Origin: Syngnathus acus
Taxonomy: Eukaryota; Chordata; Actinopteri; Syngnathiformes; Syngnathidae
Assembly (NCBI RefSeq): GCF_901709675.1
Contig: NC_051093.1
Location: 9,742,053-9,806,052, forward strand
Length of the DNA stretch: 64,000 bases
Direction of reading: 5' to 3'
Shown: piece after piece, positions 1 to 14,400 of the stretch
Layout of the letters: every line of letters starts with the position of its first letter
How positions within the stretch are numbered: position 1 is the first letter of the stretch
The notes under the pieces: model-generated
The model's input: only the letters and a program-made list of their open reading frames with translations
Databases searched by the model: none
What the model was told of the DNA's origin: nothing
Program-made: the position numbers and the translations under genes

Positions 1-465
1 CAGTCAATTGGCCACATTCAAGATGACGGACGCACCGCCGTATTGCAGTAAGAGCTCAACCCGCTCAATGCGGGTCTGAGTAGTCGTTGTAACGTCCAAA
101 AGTGTCCCCCGCGATGTGGCGGTGCTTGTGGCAACCCGCACCGAAGGAACGCAGACAACGCCGACAAGATTGCCTGGAAATCGGGTGTGGACTGTAACAG
201 TACAAACGGAACCGAATGCAAACGAAGAAGCGGCTTCTGTAACTCCAAAGAATCTGGTGGCTAAGTCGCATTAGCGGAAGCAGTTTGTTATCACCACCCA
301 AGATTAGCACCAACGATTGCAGTGTGCTGTCACCGAGTCAAGCTAGCAAGCACAGTAGTTCATATTTAGCCCGGTGGACTGCTTAATGCTGTTTGGCCAA
401 TATTGCTTGTCAGGCTAACTCATGAGCTTTTAGTTGATCTCATGAACTCTGAAATCTGTGCAAAC
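1..465. other. Upstream flank and 5' UTR region of ANKRD40
   Basis: No complete gene is seen here. The stretch precedes the ANKRD40 start codon and probably holds its 5' UTR and proximal promoter, but I see no convincing TATA box. On the minus strand, one frame ending at a stop at bases 4-6 reads RIERVELLLQYGGAS, which resembles the second helix and loop of an ankyrin repeat. No methionine or splice site ties it to a gene, so it is only noted. An in-frame ATG at 442 lies upstream of the chosen ANKRD40 start and has C at -3. Confidence 0.4.
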
Positions 466-2283
466 ATGTCCACCATTTCGTTGGATAAAGAACTCCAGGA
501 GCGACTGAGAGAGGCGTCTGCAATCGGGGACATCGACGAAGTGCGGACATTGGTTGAGAGTGGAGTAAACGTCAATTCGCAAAACGAAATCAATGGATGG
601 TAAGTTGAAGCACAAAAACATAAGGTTAAGTGACGTCACAAGCCACCAAAAATGTTTGCCTTCACTTATTGTAAAGAACAGACAACTTCAAGAAGTTGCT
701 TGGTGAGTTACATGGGTTTGTGATACCCAATTAGGGAAATCACGGTTTAATCCTTAGGTGCTGCCTGTCGAAAATCCCTTTAATGCTTAATCTGGGGTTT
801 GAAACAAAAACAAAACAGTGAGCAAACAAAATATCAACAGGCACATCGCATTACGAATGAGTCTTATTTTTTTTAGAAATACTTACCTCATCCTGTCATT
901 TGATTCATTCGAGTCTGCTCCTAGCAGATGATGTTTTTGGCATCTTGTCTTTAATCTCACCAGGACTTGCCTGCATTGGGCATGCAAGCGAAACCATAAG
1001 CAGATTGTGTCCTACTTACTTAGCAGCGGTGCAGACAAAGACATCCTCACAGCTAAGGAAGAGCTGGCCTCACAGCTCACATCCAAACCGGAGATCAAAC
1101 GGCTTTTAGGAGGTAAACCACAGCGGCTGTCGTCGGTTTTGACTGGGACATTTTGATGCCGAACATAGACAAACGCTGTTTTCCTTCTGCCTACAGTTGA
1201 AGTGGAGGACGTGCCCGAAGTCAAGGAACCCGAGTTGCCAATCATCCCCAACTATTTGTCCAACCCTCCCTTCTTATACTCAAAGATGGATAACAAGATG
1301 GAGCTCCTCCTTTCTCAGCACCTGGCACAAAACGGATCGGCGGAACACACCGAGTCCATGGACAGCACTTCGGCTCCACTTTCTCCAACTGGGCACTTTA
1401 AGACCTCGCAGAGCCTGCCGTCTGACGACCCTGTTCCACCGACAAACTCCGTCGCTCACAGCCAAGTTCAGCCCCGGGAATTTGTTCCGGCGGCCGAGCA
1501 AAACGGCGCGCCGCCCGGTTTGGCCAACCACACGGTCGTAAACTGCACCGTGCCCGTGGATCTGTCGGTGGAGCCGCATCTCGTCAACCACGCCGTGCAG
1601 CACAACGGAAGCGTGCGCTCGCCCCCTCTGGCCTCGCCCGGCCCGGGTTTGGCTTGCGGCAACGGCGCTCCGGTGACCAACCCCAACCCGGCAGTGAGCA
1701 GACAGCAATCCGTCCCGCAGCAGATCGGCTACAGTCAAGCGGGTGGACCTTTGCCGGCGTTCCAGCCGTTCTTCTTCACCAGCACCTTCCCCGTCAATGT
1801 GCAAGGTGAGGGCAGAGTGACTGACAATATTTGGGTCATAGCGCTGAACGAGTGTCCCTACCCCTCTGTAGAATTAGTACTGAAGGTGCGCATCCAGAAC
1901 CCAAACGCCCGTGAGAATGACTTCATCGAGGTGGAACTGGACCGCCAGGAGCTCACCTATCGTTCTCTGCTGAGGGTCTGCTGCCGTGAATTGGACATCA
2001 GCTCTGAGCACGTGGAGAAGATCCGCAAGCTACCAAACACTATGTTGAGAAAGGTAACGGGCCTTTTAGTCAAATGTTTGCCGTTCATTATTAGGTTGTC
2101 AAATGCGCTGTACGTGATTTTTTTTTTTTCCCCCTCCAGGACAAGGATGTCGCCCGGCTGCAGGACTTTCAGGAACTGGAGGTTGTGTTGGAGAAATCCG
2201 AGGGCTTGTCCTTGTTCTCCGGGCCGGGGGGGCTGACCGACAGACCCTGCTACAACATGACGGCCTCGCGCCTCACCTACTAG
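466..2283 (+). CDS. ankrd40: ANKRD40, ankyrin repeat domain protein 40 (5 coding exons)
   Basis: Exons read by hand: 466-599, 964-1112, 1197-1805, 1872-2053 and 2140-2283. They sum to 1218 nt, 405 residues plus TAG, against 368 residues remembered for human. All four introns are GT-AG and the phases agree. Residues 1-90 carry two ankyrin repeats (LVESGVNVNSQNEINGW; TCLHWACKRNHKQIVSYLL). The middle, about 95-290, is low complexity and rich in Pro, Ser and Asn. The C-terminal block from residue 298 (ELVLKVRIQNP, ENDFIEVELDRQELTY, EKIRKLPNTMLRK) is the most conserved part of the family, and the protein ends in SRLTY. The ATG at 466 is preferred over 442 because A is at -3 and the N-terminal spacing equals human. 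Intron 3 (66 nt) has no stop and keeps frame, so a form 22 residues longer is possible. Molecular function is not established in what I know. Confidence 0.95.
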
Positions 2284-4010
2284 ACCCCCCCCCCGCCTCC
2301 CAGGTTTCCCTGCTTGGTTCGTTTCCAGTTCTCGAGCTCCTTGTCCTGATCCGGGCCCTTTCGCTGCTTTGGTGTTCCTAACTTGTCGTCAGAGATGACT
2401 GGATGACGAGAGATGACGTACGTGGGCCCCCTTCTCTCCTCCGCCTTGTGCCAAGGCTCCAGGGGAACCACAACAGGCGGGTGGGTCGGGGGCATTAGCT
2501 TGTCTTCCTGGGGTTTCTGCAATAGCCTTATATGGACGTGTCCATCTCCAAGCAAGTTGTCACGCACTATTTGCATAGGCTGGAAGATGTTCCAGCTTGC
2601 TTACACACCTTCGCACATGCTGTTGCTTCAACCTTGGAGTCGCTGGAATGGGTGGTCGCTTTTAACTGCTGTCTGCACACAATGTGGAAAAGAAAACTTT
2701 GAGTTATTTCAGTTTCCCACGTGTACCAATTGAAGTTTGTTTTAAAATCCCAGATACCTCACCACCTCTTTTTTTTTTTAAGTTATATCAGTAATGAGGC
2801 CGGGCAACTCCTTGACTAACAAGGTTGGCCGCACGTGATTCTACCTTGGATGTCCGCAGGTTGCAACTTTCTTTGTACGCTGCAAGGAAGTGTGCTCAAA
2901 ACTAAGCTTATTTCACCTGCTGGTAAGTAAGCAAACTACGGAATATCTCTGCATCACAAAGCAATGCAGCTCAACAAGTTTGTTTGTTGGGTCAAGTGGA
3001 GGGGAATGAAAGTTCTTTTTTTCCAACGACAAAATGGGGTGTTGCCTCCTTATTGCACACCTTTCTAATGCCTGTTTTTTTGGTTTCTAATGGTAACTTT
3101 ATTCGATTTTGACCTGACTAACCTAAAACTGCACTAACAAGCTGACGTTGCATATCATTTTTTGTCTTCTTTGTTGAGAGCCTTGTGTCAAATGGAAATG
3201 TTAATGCTGCTCTTCTATGTACCATCATGTTCCATTTCCTGACAGTGGTCCCACAATCAAAAGGTTTCTTACCAAGTTCTAACAGTTTACTTTTCATAGG
3301 TATACCAGAAGCTCTTACTTTATGAAATCTATTTTTTATGAACAAGCATAGTTTTGGTTGCATTTGTTTTGAACCAAATAGGCCTGTTGTGTTTGTGTCA
3401 AAACGTTAAATGCCAGAAGTTCAAGTTCACGCATGGTGTGAAAGAAAGTGCAATGAGACAATGTTAAAGACTTTACGAAGACGCGGCTAGACAGGGTGAG
3501 AGCGTCGTGTTCAAAAAGGAATGAGTTTATGGCTCATGTTTGCTTCTGTGAAAAGGAGACTAACACTATCGGTGGCTTTGTTTAGTGTTCTAGACTTAAA
3601 GCAGAATACAGTTTGACTTAACCTATGCATCCAGAGTCTGATATTTTTATAAAAGATGTGTCCTGTTGTACTTGCAGAAATAATCGTAGGCACTGTTGAA
3701 GTTTTTTTTTTTTTTTTTAGTTTTGTTCTGGAGACCTGTTTATGTTCTTTGATAAAGCATGGTGAATGACCTCATCTCTTGTCTGGCTCCATCATTATTT
3801 TAACACACTTGTCCCATCTGACATCAGATAACGTCTTCTGACACCGTTGAAATGTAACATTAAAAACACTAGAGGGCGCTGGAGTCAATATTTTGTTTTC
3901 TTAGAAATGATTAAACTAACGCAAAGCGTTATTTTTGCACAGTGCACTACTGGGGGGGAAAGTGCAGCAATATTTGTAATTTAAAAAAAAAATAAATAAA
4001 CTTGTAAAGT
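2284..4010 (+). other. ANKRD40 3' UTR with poly(A) signal
   Basis: After the ANKRD40 stop there is about 1.7 kb of AT-rich sequence without a plausible gene. The overlapping AATAAA hexamers at 3991-3996 and 3995-4000 follow an A-rich stretch and are the best poly(A) signal. The 3' UTR is therefore inferred to end shortly after 4010. A CTCF-like core at 3867-3882 lies inside it. The short open frames in this stretch show no recognisable protein. Confidence 0.55.
3867..3882 (+). promoter_or_regulatory. CTCF-like motif
   Basis: CACTAGAGGGCGCTGG fits the CTCF core consensus (CCNNNAGRKGGCRSY-type), G-rich strand on plus. It is a sequence match only; binding is not shown. It sits in the ANKRD40 3' UTR. 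Confidence 0.45.
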
Positions 4011-6143
<2,133 letters not shown>

Positions 6144-8592
6144 ATGTGGTGGATGCTGTTTCCGCGATGGATTTGGTTTCTTTTGGCCTATTTGTACACT
6201 TTGGTGCTCTATATGGACAGGGTGGGGGCGATGCCGATGTCTGTGGCTAAGGTGGTGTATTCTCACGCGGGTCTGTGCCCCAATGAGCTCAACCCCAACC
6301 TGTGGGTGGATGCCATGAGCACCTGTATCCGCGAGTGTGAATCCGACCAGGTGAGTTCTCATCGATCGATATGGATATGAACATACTACTATTATTTTGA
6401 AGAAAGTGAAAATAGCAAGAGTGGTCAATATGCTGCTGTAAAATGAGTTCATGGTGGAGCAGGCTGGTGGAAAATACATTTTAATCTGAAGGATGCAACG
6501 CGTCATTGGTTACTAACTTGTTTGTCAAAGTAAAACATTTTTATGGCGATCAAGAAATATACGTTAACTGCAGCAGCAGCAGGCAAAAAAGAAAAAAAAA
6601 CCCAGTACTGTCAGACCCCAAGCCCATATGAGCTTTAGAGAGTTGACGTACACCCCAAACTGGTTGCCAGTCAAACTCAGGGCACATAAAGGCCATTCAC
6701 ACCTCTGGTCAATTTAGAGCCATCAATGAGCCCAATGTGCATGGAAGCTGGAGGAGCCACACGAGCACATGAAAAGTCCACTGTGGAAGGCATGAGCCAA
6801 GATTGCAACCCAGAACCTTGCCACTGACAAGAAATCCGATTTCTCTTGCTCTTTGCAGGACTGCGAGACATTTGAGAAGGAACCTTGCCGCCGCTGACAA
6901 GAAATCCGATTTCTCTTGCTCTTTGCAGGACTGCGAGACGTTTGAGAAGTGCTGCCTCAACGTATGCGGCAACAAGAGTTGCGTGGCGGCGCGCTACATC
7001 GACATCAAGGGCAACAAGGGGCCCATCGGAATGCCCAAAGGAGCCACCTGCGACAAGTTCATGTGCTCCCAGCAAGGTTCCGAGTGCGACATCTGGGACG
7101 GGCAGCCCGTGTGTAAGTGCCGGGACCGCTGCGAGCGAGAGCCCCACTTCACGTGCGCCTCTGACGGCATGACTTACTATAACAAGTGTTACATGGACGC
7201 CGAGGCGTGCTCCAAGGGTATCTCCATCTCTGAGGTCACCTGCAGGTAACATGTTAAGTATTTTCAATGGCTCACTTTTGATCAGGTGATGTATTCCAAA
7301 TCCAAACCTGATTTTTTTTTTGGGGGACAATTTCTACACAGCACAGAGAATTCCCGTTTTGACTCGATCGTCAACTCTCCTACAGGTACCACCTGACGTG
7401 GCCGAACACCAGTCCGATCCCGGCCGAAACAACTCTCCGCCCGACCACGGCTCTTCAGACCACCCTTCCGGCGGACATCCAGACGCCCAGCATACACGGC
7501 GGCCCCGGCCAGCGGCAGGCCGTGTTTGTGGGCGAGACGGCCAACTTCCTGTGCGAGGTGACCGGGAAGCCGCCCCCGGAAATCACCTGGGAGAAGCAAG
7601 TGAAGGGCAAAGACAACGTGGTCATGCGTCCCAATCACGTCCAAGGCAACGTGGTGGTCACCAACATCGGCCAACTGGTCGTTTATAACGCGCAGCTTCA
7701 AGACGCCGGCATCTATACGTGCACGGCCAAAAATGTGGGAGGAAGCGTATCTTCTCACTTCCCTTTGGCGGTGGTCATCAAGAGAGAGGCGAGGGGGAAA
7801 GAAGCCCGAGGAAACCAGACTAATCTGCCTTTCCCGCCTGCAGAGTGCCTAAAAAGTCCCGACACGGACGACTGCGGAGAGGAAAGCGTCAGCTGGTACT
7901 ACGAGTCCAGCCGCAACAACTGCTTCCCCTTCACTTACGGCCAGTGCGATAAGAACCGCAACCATTTTGACGCCTATGAGAGCTGCATGCTGTCATGTGG
8001 GGGGGAGCTGGCGGCCCCTTGCAGCCTGCCCAGCCTCCAGGGGCCGTGCAAGGCCTACCAACATCGGTGGGCCTACAGCCAGGCCCTGGACAAGTGTCAG
8101 TCTTTCGTCTACGGAGGCTGCGGCGGCAACGAGAACAACTTTGAGTCCAAAGAGGCCTGCGAAAGCATGTGCCCCTTTCCCAAGAACCACAACTGCAAGG
8201 CGTGTAAGCCTCGAAGTAAGATGGTGGCCAGCTTCTGCAGGAGCGACTTTGTCATCCTGGCGCGGGTCACCGAACTGACGGAGGAGCAGGAGTCGGGTCA
8301 CGCTCTCATGACGGTGGAGGAGATCCTGAAGGATGACAAGATGGGGCTCAAGTTCTTCGGCAAAGAACCCCTGGAGGTGACCCTCCTGAATATGGACTGG
8401 AAGTGCCCCTGCCCAAACATCACCGTGGCGGAGAGTCAGCTCATCGTCATGGGGGAGGTCCACAACGGGATGGCCGTGCTGCAGCCGGACAGCTTCGTGG
8501 GCTCCTCCAGCGCCCGCAAGGTCCGCAAGCTTGGCGAGATCTCCGGCAAGAGGAGCTGCGCTTTATTTAAGGAGTCGCCCGGCACCCCATAG
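6144..8592 (+). CDS. wfikkn2: WFIKKN2, secreted multi-domain protease inhibitor and GDF8/GDF11 antagonist
   Basis: Exons: 6144-6350, 6929-7245 and 7386-8592, 1731 nt in total. The 576 residues equal the human length as I remember it. Residues 1-30 form a signal peptide (MWWMLFPRWIWFLLAYLYTL). A WAP domain spans about 36-84 across the exon 1/2 join (AGLCPNELNPNLWVDAMSTC; ETFEKCCLNVCGNKSCVAAR). A follistatin/Kazal module covers about 105-175 (CDIWDGQPVCKC, CASDGMTYYNKCYMDAEAC). An Ig C2 domain lies at about 215-300, with Cys231 and Cys287 and the DAGIYTCTA motif. Kunitz 1 spans Cys329-Cys379 and lacks the usual GPC loop. Kunitz 2 spans Cys387-Cys437 with GPCKAY, so Lys at P1 suggests trypsin-type inhibition. 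A netrin (NTR) domain runs from Cys445 to about Cys566. In mammals the follistatin and NTR modules bind myostatin/GDF11 and their propeptides; that role is inferred here. Intron 1 carries a duplicated acceptor. Confidence 0.97.
6640..6815 (+). mobile_element. Decayed fish retroposon fragment in WFIKKN2 intron 1
   Basis: Phrases in order match a very common teleost interspersed repeat: ACCCCAAACTGGTTGCCAG, CAGGGCACATAAA, CATTCACACC, CAATTTAGAG, CCAATGTGCATGGAAGCTGG and GCAACCCAGAACCTT. The copy is strongly decayed, with deletions. I know these phrases from many fish genomes but cannot name the family with certainty (a SINE or LINE 3' end). It ends within about 115 bp of exon 2. Confidence 0.6.
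6813..6949 (+). repeat. Tandem duplication of the WFIKKN2 exon 2 acceptor and exon start
   Basis: Unit 1 (6813-6879, 67 bp) and unit 2 (6880-6949, 70 bp) differ by a 3-bp indel (GCCACTG against GCCGCCGCTG) and one A/G change. Each carries the pyrimidine tract, TTTGCAG and the first 21 coding bases (GACTGCGAGAC...TTTGAGAAG). Only the second acceptor (exon start 6929) gives the full protein. Splicing at 6859 reads DCETFEKEPCRR and then TGA at 6896-6898. Confidence 0.95.
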
Positions 8593-8975
8593 AGAAGCCG
8601 CCGAGCTCTCTGATGTCGGACTGGATCTTCTCACAGGAGCCAATGGTGAAATCAAAGACTGGAAATCTCAGACAGTGTTTGGTAGAACTCAAATGTGACC
8701 AAATTGACATTAGAGCCCGTCCGTCTTTAACTTTAGCCTCCTAATGATTCATACGTGTTGTTCTTTCCATATTTTATGCGGATGTGACACCTCCGTTTTC
8801 TCGACCAGAATCCATAAGCTTTTTGGTTCCTGTCAGGTGGAATCATTTACAAAATACTCGATATTTATTTTTCGGAGTTATTTCTAATAGTATACAGTAG
8901 ACGGAACCGTACCTATCATTCCATGTTATTATCGCTACGGAACGCCGACGAATGAATAAAGATGATTTTAAGACG
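8593..8975 (+). other. WFIKKN2 3' UTR with poly(A) signal
   Basis: Sequence after the TAG has no coding signature. AATAAA at 8955-8960 is the first good poly(A) hexamer, so the 3' UTR is inferred to be about 380 nt long. Confidence 0.55.
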
Positions 8976-9971
8976 GAATTACGGATCCTTGCCATTTTCA
9001 ATGAAAGTTTGACTGCGAAGGCAGTTGGTGCTCCGTCTGAGGTTGACACACAAGCACACAAACCGGGCCTTGTCTGGCCTTCAAATCTGAAGCGGGTCAC
9101 ATTCCAGCCCAGCCCAGCCCAGCCCAGCTGTGGAGGCCCCGTGGAGCTGTGTGTTGTGTTGTGTCTGGGTTTGGGGCCCTCGCATTGCACACACCCCACT
9201 GGCCATCCTTTGGCCTTTCATGTGCAAGAGGCCGGCCAGGGTGAAAGGGAAAACACGGGCTGATTTACTCCCTTTGGGCCATGTTGAGGAGAATAGAAAG
9301 GAAAGTCAACTGGTTGAAAGTCAATAAGGATCTCTGTATTTGGATCGCAATACTGAGCCAAGGTGTCGTGGGGGACGAGATGAGCTCATTAGAAGTCGCC
9401 AACAAAACAAACGGAAAGCAGCGTAATCTCCCCTGTCTCATCTTTGAATATTTAGCCCCTTCCCCCCTCCCTCGCCTTTACGTCCCACGCACTCACCCTT
9501 CTAGCCTCTTAGCTCGCCAGAAAGCCAGCCTTCGGCGACGACCTCTGACCCGCCTAATGAAAATGAGGCCGCCCAGAGAAGGGCCACTTTCATTAGAGCT
9601 GCTGACAAGTGAGTGGCTAAGCTCCACACAAACCCCTCCCTTGATGCTCAACTCCTGGCTGACTTTATCACCAAGTTCACATGAAGACCACCAGCTAGGC
9701 CAAGCCAGACAGACCATAATAACGAGCGTGACAAGTGCAGACAGAATGCCCTCGGTGACACCGTACGGAGGAGGAACTTGGACTTTGAAGGTCATTCATG
9801 ATACACAGAAGCAAGTGGCGTCATGAATACTGCAAATGAGGGATTGATATTGTATTCCAATGCTCTATTGTGTAAACTTGTTATGTTTTTGCTTGATCGA
9901 GAATCCAAAAGCTTACCATCCGACAGCCACGCTTGAAAAAAATAAGAAATAACTGCAACTTGCAAGGTTGT

Positions 9972-9987
9972 CCGCTAGAGGGCAGCA
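9972..9987 (+). promoter_or_regulatory. CTCF-like motif
   Basis: CCGCTAGAGGGCAGCA is a near-ideal match to the CTCF core in plus orientation, about 1.4 kb past the WFIKKN2 stop codon. It is a sequence match only. Confidence 0.5.
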
Positions 9988-11360
9988 TTTTACTTCAGTT
10001 CGACTGAGGGCAGTGCAATCAAAAGGCAAAAAGTAAGTTACAGCTATCTTATTTACTTGGGTGAAGATTAAACAAGTACTTTTGACACTTGCAATTCGGA
10101 GTTGAGAAATTAATAAGAAGAAAGATTCATTCGAATATTCAAATCTGGGAACTTCAATTGTTCCTCGGATTCGTTCATATTCTGGCCTCACTGGAGTTTG
10201 AAAGCAGCATCCGGTCTCAACCAGGCCTTTCCTCATTGAACCAAAGCATGCAGGCCCTCTAAATAGAATTCTTTCTGCTCTCAGCACAATGACCTCGCAG
10301 GTCCTGTTGCCGTGGCAGCAGCGGGACAGATTGGACCTCCTCCCTCTTTGGGAAATGCTATGAAGCTGCGCGGACGCTGGAGGGAGTCCCAACTTAAAGG
10401 TTGAGTCTAGGACTAGTCAGTGAGTCTCCTCCAAGGTCAGTTTGGACAGACACAAAAAAAAAAAGGATCTTTTTGAGCTAGATTGCTTTTACAGTGTCCG
10501 CTATAAAAGTGGGTAAAGGCGAGTGAAGATTTCGACACAAATGTGTGCGCAGACTCACACTTGGAACACAATTTTGGGTTTGGAGGAAGAAGCTGACAAC
10601 TATTGTGGGTTCTTTGTAGTCTTGTGAAACCAGTTCAGCGCAAATCAAGCTCCTCTGTTGCACACGCTGATCTAATTTGAGCACATCATGGGGTCGTGTA
10701 CATTTTCCAATGTCATTTCCTCATTAACATAATGATTATCAGCAGCGTTAAATTGTGGCGGGCGCTGTTGATGTGCGCGCGGCGCCCGTGACCTTTGGGT
10801 CTAACATTTCATAACTCAGATGTCCTCTGGGGATGTCAGGCTTCTTTGTTTACATTCTAAATAGAATAGTGAGCGACATGGGAACAGGTCTGTTCGATGC
10901 CGGAGCCTTTTTCAAAAGGGAGGATGGCGTCACTGCTCATCACGTGAAATGGAAGGGAATGCCTGCCCTGCGCCTCTCCCTCCAACACATTACTAGCTAG
11001 TCTGCCTATTTTTGGATTGCGCTCAGCCTTGTGCGTCATGAGAGTATGAAAATCATTCATTGTTTTCACGGTGTGTTATGGAGAGGTTGGTCGCATGCTT
11101 GCATGACGACCGTACCTGTTTCTTATGAAACCGTAGACACGGAGAGAAATGAAGCTTACTGTGTAGCAGCAGTCAATTATTTGTCAGCTTTGTTTGGAGA
11201 GAGGGTGTGACGCCTGATGAGCGATCAACAGGTAAGTGGGAAGATTAATCGCTGGGGTGTACAGATGGCTAGATCTCTGTGAGGGCCCACGTGTGTTTAT
11301 GTGAGCGGGCAGCCAAGCAAATGCCGCTAAGCTGACCTCGGCTGAAAGCCTCACGTGCAG

Positions 11361-11363
<3 letters not shown>

Positions 11364-11398
<35 letters not shown>

Positions 11399-11419
11399 CG
11401 CGCGCGCGCGCACGCGCGT
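11364..11419. repeat. Alternating GT/GC tract, Z-DNA prone
   Basis: 56 bp of strictly alternating purine and pyrimidine: a GT run that passes into a GC run (GCGCGCGCGCGCACGCGCG). Such tracts favour left-handed Z-DNA under negative supercoiling. Confidence 0.9.
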
Positions 11420-14400
11420 TTGTGCATTCAACCTGAGCAGCTTCGGCAGCATCACATGACATTTGACCTCTGGCGTTTCCAGCTCAACTCAATTTGAATA
11501 CATTTTTAGTCAGAGATACATTGAAACTTTTCTAGATATGTTTTTCCCTGATTCCGAATCTGCCATTGTTTTTTTTCTTTAGCACATTTGGTTTTGCTAC
11601 TCTAATAATAATAATAATAATACCACAACAATGTGCAATACCAATGATTTAGGAATTAAGCAAGAAAGAGAGAAAGAATGAGAGACAGACATGAAATTAG
11701 CATTTCAAATATATTTTCAGGGTCACATCTCTCATTCAAATGTTCTTATTATTAAAAAGGTATACGGAAATAAGTCTACTTCCGGAAGCCCTGAGGGACG
11801 CACGGAGCAGAGCCCACGCTTATTAACGAGGTCCAGAAGTGGGCAGCACCTGCCGACTGACCATTAAGGAGGCTGCTTGAATAAGACTGCCGCCGCTGCT
11901 GCTGCCGCTAGCGCCGCTGCTGCTGCTGCATTGGGGAATCACAATGAAAGCTAGCCCGAGGACATCACTACGCCTGATCTGTTGCCATAACAACTGCAGC
12001 TCCAGCCGGACGGGTGAAAAAGTTGCTGAATTCATTCTGGGATTTAAAGCCCGAGTGACATCTTAAACATCCATAGCGTACTATGCAAAAGTATGAAGCG
12101 TAATAAAACACAACTATACGTCCTACCTCATAATGCATGACTAGTCTTTTTGACTGAAACACAAACAATCATAATGCGAGTGAGCATACATGGCAGCTGT
12201 GAACGACCCCCCCCCCCACTCCTTTTTTTTTTTAGGTTACTTGTTGACACGCACAACAGAGGCCCACACTCCTCCTCATTTTACATACAGTGCAGTGTGC
12301 AGTGCTGTCTATACTTTGCCAAGCAACAAATGCTCAAGGGTGACATAAGCTCCAGCTCTAGAAACAAAAGAACATTACACGTTATGCAAGTAGCACTCGG
12401 TAATATTTTCAATTTGCCGAGCAGAGAAGCGTGAGTCAAAGCAACCTTATTTCCATAAGTATTTGTGAGGGTGGCACATCTCAGGCAGATTATTCATCTT
12501 TTTTTTATTTTGGCTTATAATGAATCCAATTTCATTGCCCTGCCTGTATTTGTTTTTGTCCACATTCTTATTATTTGTTGGCGTTCTAATGAGACCATCC
12601 ACTCCCCTATCCTAAAAGCTATCATGGTACGATCCAGGAAACGTCCTGCTAACATACAGATGGGCAAGCGTCACCCTCGGTGGGGGTCTTTGCCCTACAT
12701 AGCGAGCGCCATTACTATTGCAAGGGTGTAAATAGACATACACGGACGGCGGGATCATTACGATGAGATCACATTGCGTTACGATTCATTTTCGAGTCCA
12801 GTCCCATTATGTTCCAAAGCGAGTTCTCGGGATGGGTCGGTCTTTTCCCGTTTGCAGCAGAACCAACCCGTGGCTGGGGTATTAGGTGCAACTCTTTTTT
12901 TACTCCTAATCAATAGAGGTTGTTAGGGCCTCTCTCTGTCTCCATTCCATTGTAATGCAGCACAGAGCAGTGCACACACGGCTTTGACAAAGCCTGCTTG
13001 TACTCTTGCAAACCTTGAGCTGGAAGCCTTTGCGGCTAAAGTCTATGACCTCACTCGTTCTCTTTTTATTTGGACCCACAAAAGCATACGCATACGAGGG
13101 GAAGGTTCACCGTCGTCGTCCGTTTGGGAATACAATTACATTTACGGGCGTAAGATGGTGTTCTGCGGCAGGCAGGCTCGCAAAGTGACTACGCTCCAAT
13201 TAAGGTTGTCACAATGCTAATGGCCTTGGTAGGTACGGCTCGGCTAAAGCGGCAAAGCCTACGTATACACGCTTAGCAAGAAATAGACTATTAAATGAAG
13301 CTGTCAGTTTGTCACCATCAAGACTAGGAGAACAGAACAGAAGTGGGCTTTCGCAATAATGCCTCTGTATGAGTGCGTATTTGTGCGTTCATGTGTGTGT
13401 GCGTGTGTGTTTCTGTTTGTATGTGTGAGCCTGCTGAGCCAGGCCTCTCATTATGTGCAATGTAATCTGAGCTTTTGGGGCCCGCTCAGGCCCACCGATT
13501 GAAGTACACGGTGGTCGAGCGCTGGTGAAGCACTGTCTTTCCTGTGCTTTCACTCTGCTTAGCTCGGCAACTCTGATTATGAAGCCAAGAGCGTGGGGTG
13601 GAGTGGACCTTTATTATGATGGAGGTGTGGTGGAGGTTTGGTTGGATCAGAGGTGAGAGGGTTGCAACTACACTAAGCTAAGTTACATTGCAAGTTACAT
13701 CAAGCCGCACATAAAGGGGCAATTTAAAGGTGGACATGAGTGAGCCCTACTAATCGAATACTTAGCTTCGCACGTTAGCACATAACATATAGGTAAGACA
13801 CGGACTAAACTTTGTCGACATAACAATTGTACACGCAAAATGCAACGTTTGCTGATGGAGATGTATCCGAGCGTTTCTGGGTTTAATCGAAAGGAGCATT
13901 TGAAGTGTATTTTTATATCATTCGTGGCTTTGGGTAGCTAAGAGCCGTCTTGAAAGGTGACCTTGTTTCGCTTTAGCAGAACTGGGTCTGTCTTGCACAG
14001 AAGTGAGTGTTTGCATGTTGCATGCCTATTATATTGCGCAACGTGTCACGTGGCTAAGAGGAGGGGGCCTGCTTGTTGTACCCCAGGGGAACTCGCCACC
14101 TCTTTTCGTGAGCTCCCGTGTTCACGTTCTTTCCGCAACGTGTAATTGGAGGAGTGACTCAGTGTGAGCCAATCATTAATTTGTTGTCGCTCGGCTCGCC
14201 GCGGTTTTACTTCAAAAGCGGCTGCGTGAGAGACTTTTTGAGCGCTGTTTGTTTTGTTTCTTTTCCTCAATCCTTTGGCTGCGTTTAAATGGAGCCACTG
14301 TTGAATTCCAATTGGGATTTGATGCTGTTTCATATTGTCTTGCTTTCCTCCTCACCACACCTCGGAACTGGCGTGTGTCTATGTGTGAGTGCGGGCGGGC

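Noticed and set aside
6859-6898. Upstream copy as the real start of WFIKKN2 exon 2
   Set aside because: It reaches TGA after 12 codons, while the acceptor at 6929 restores the conserved WAP domain and the family length.
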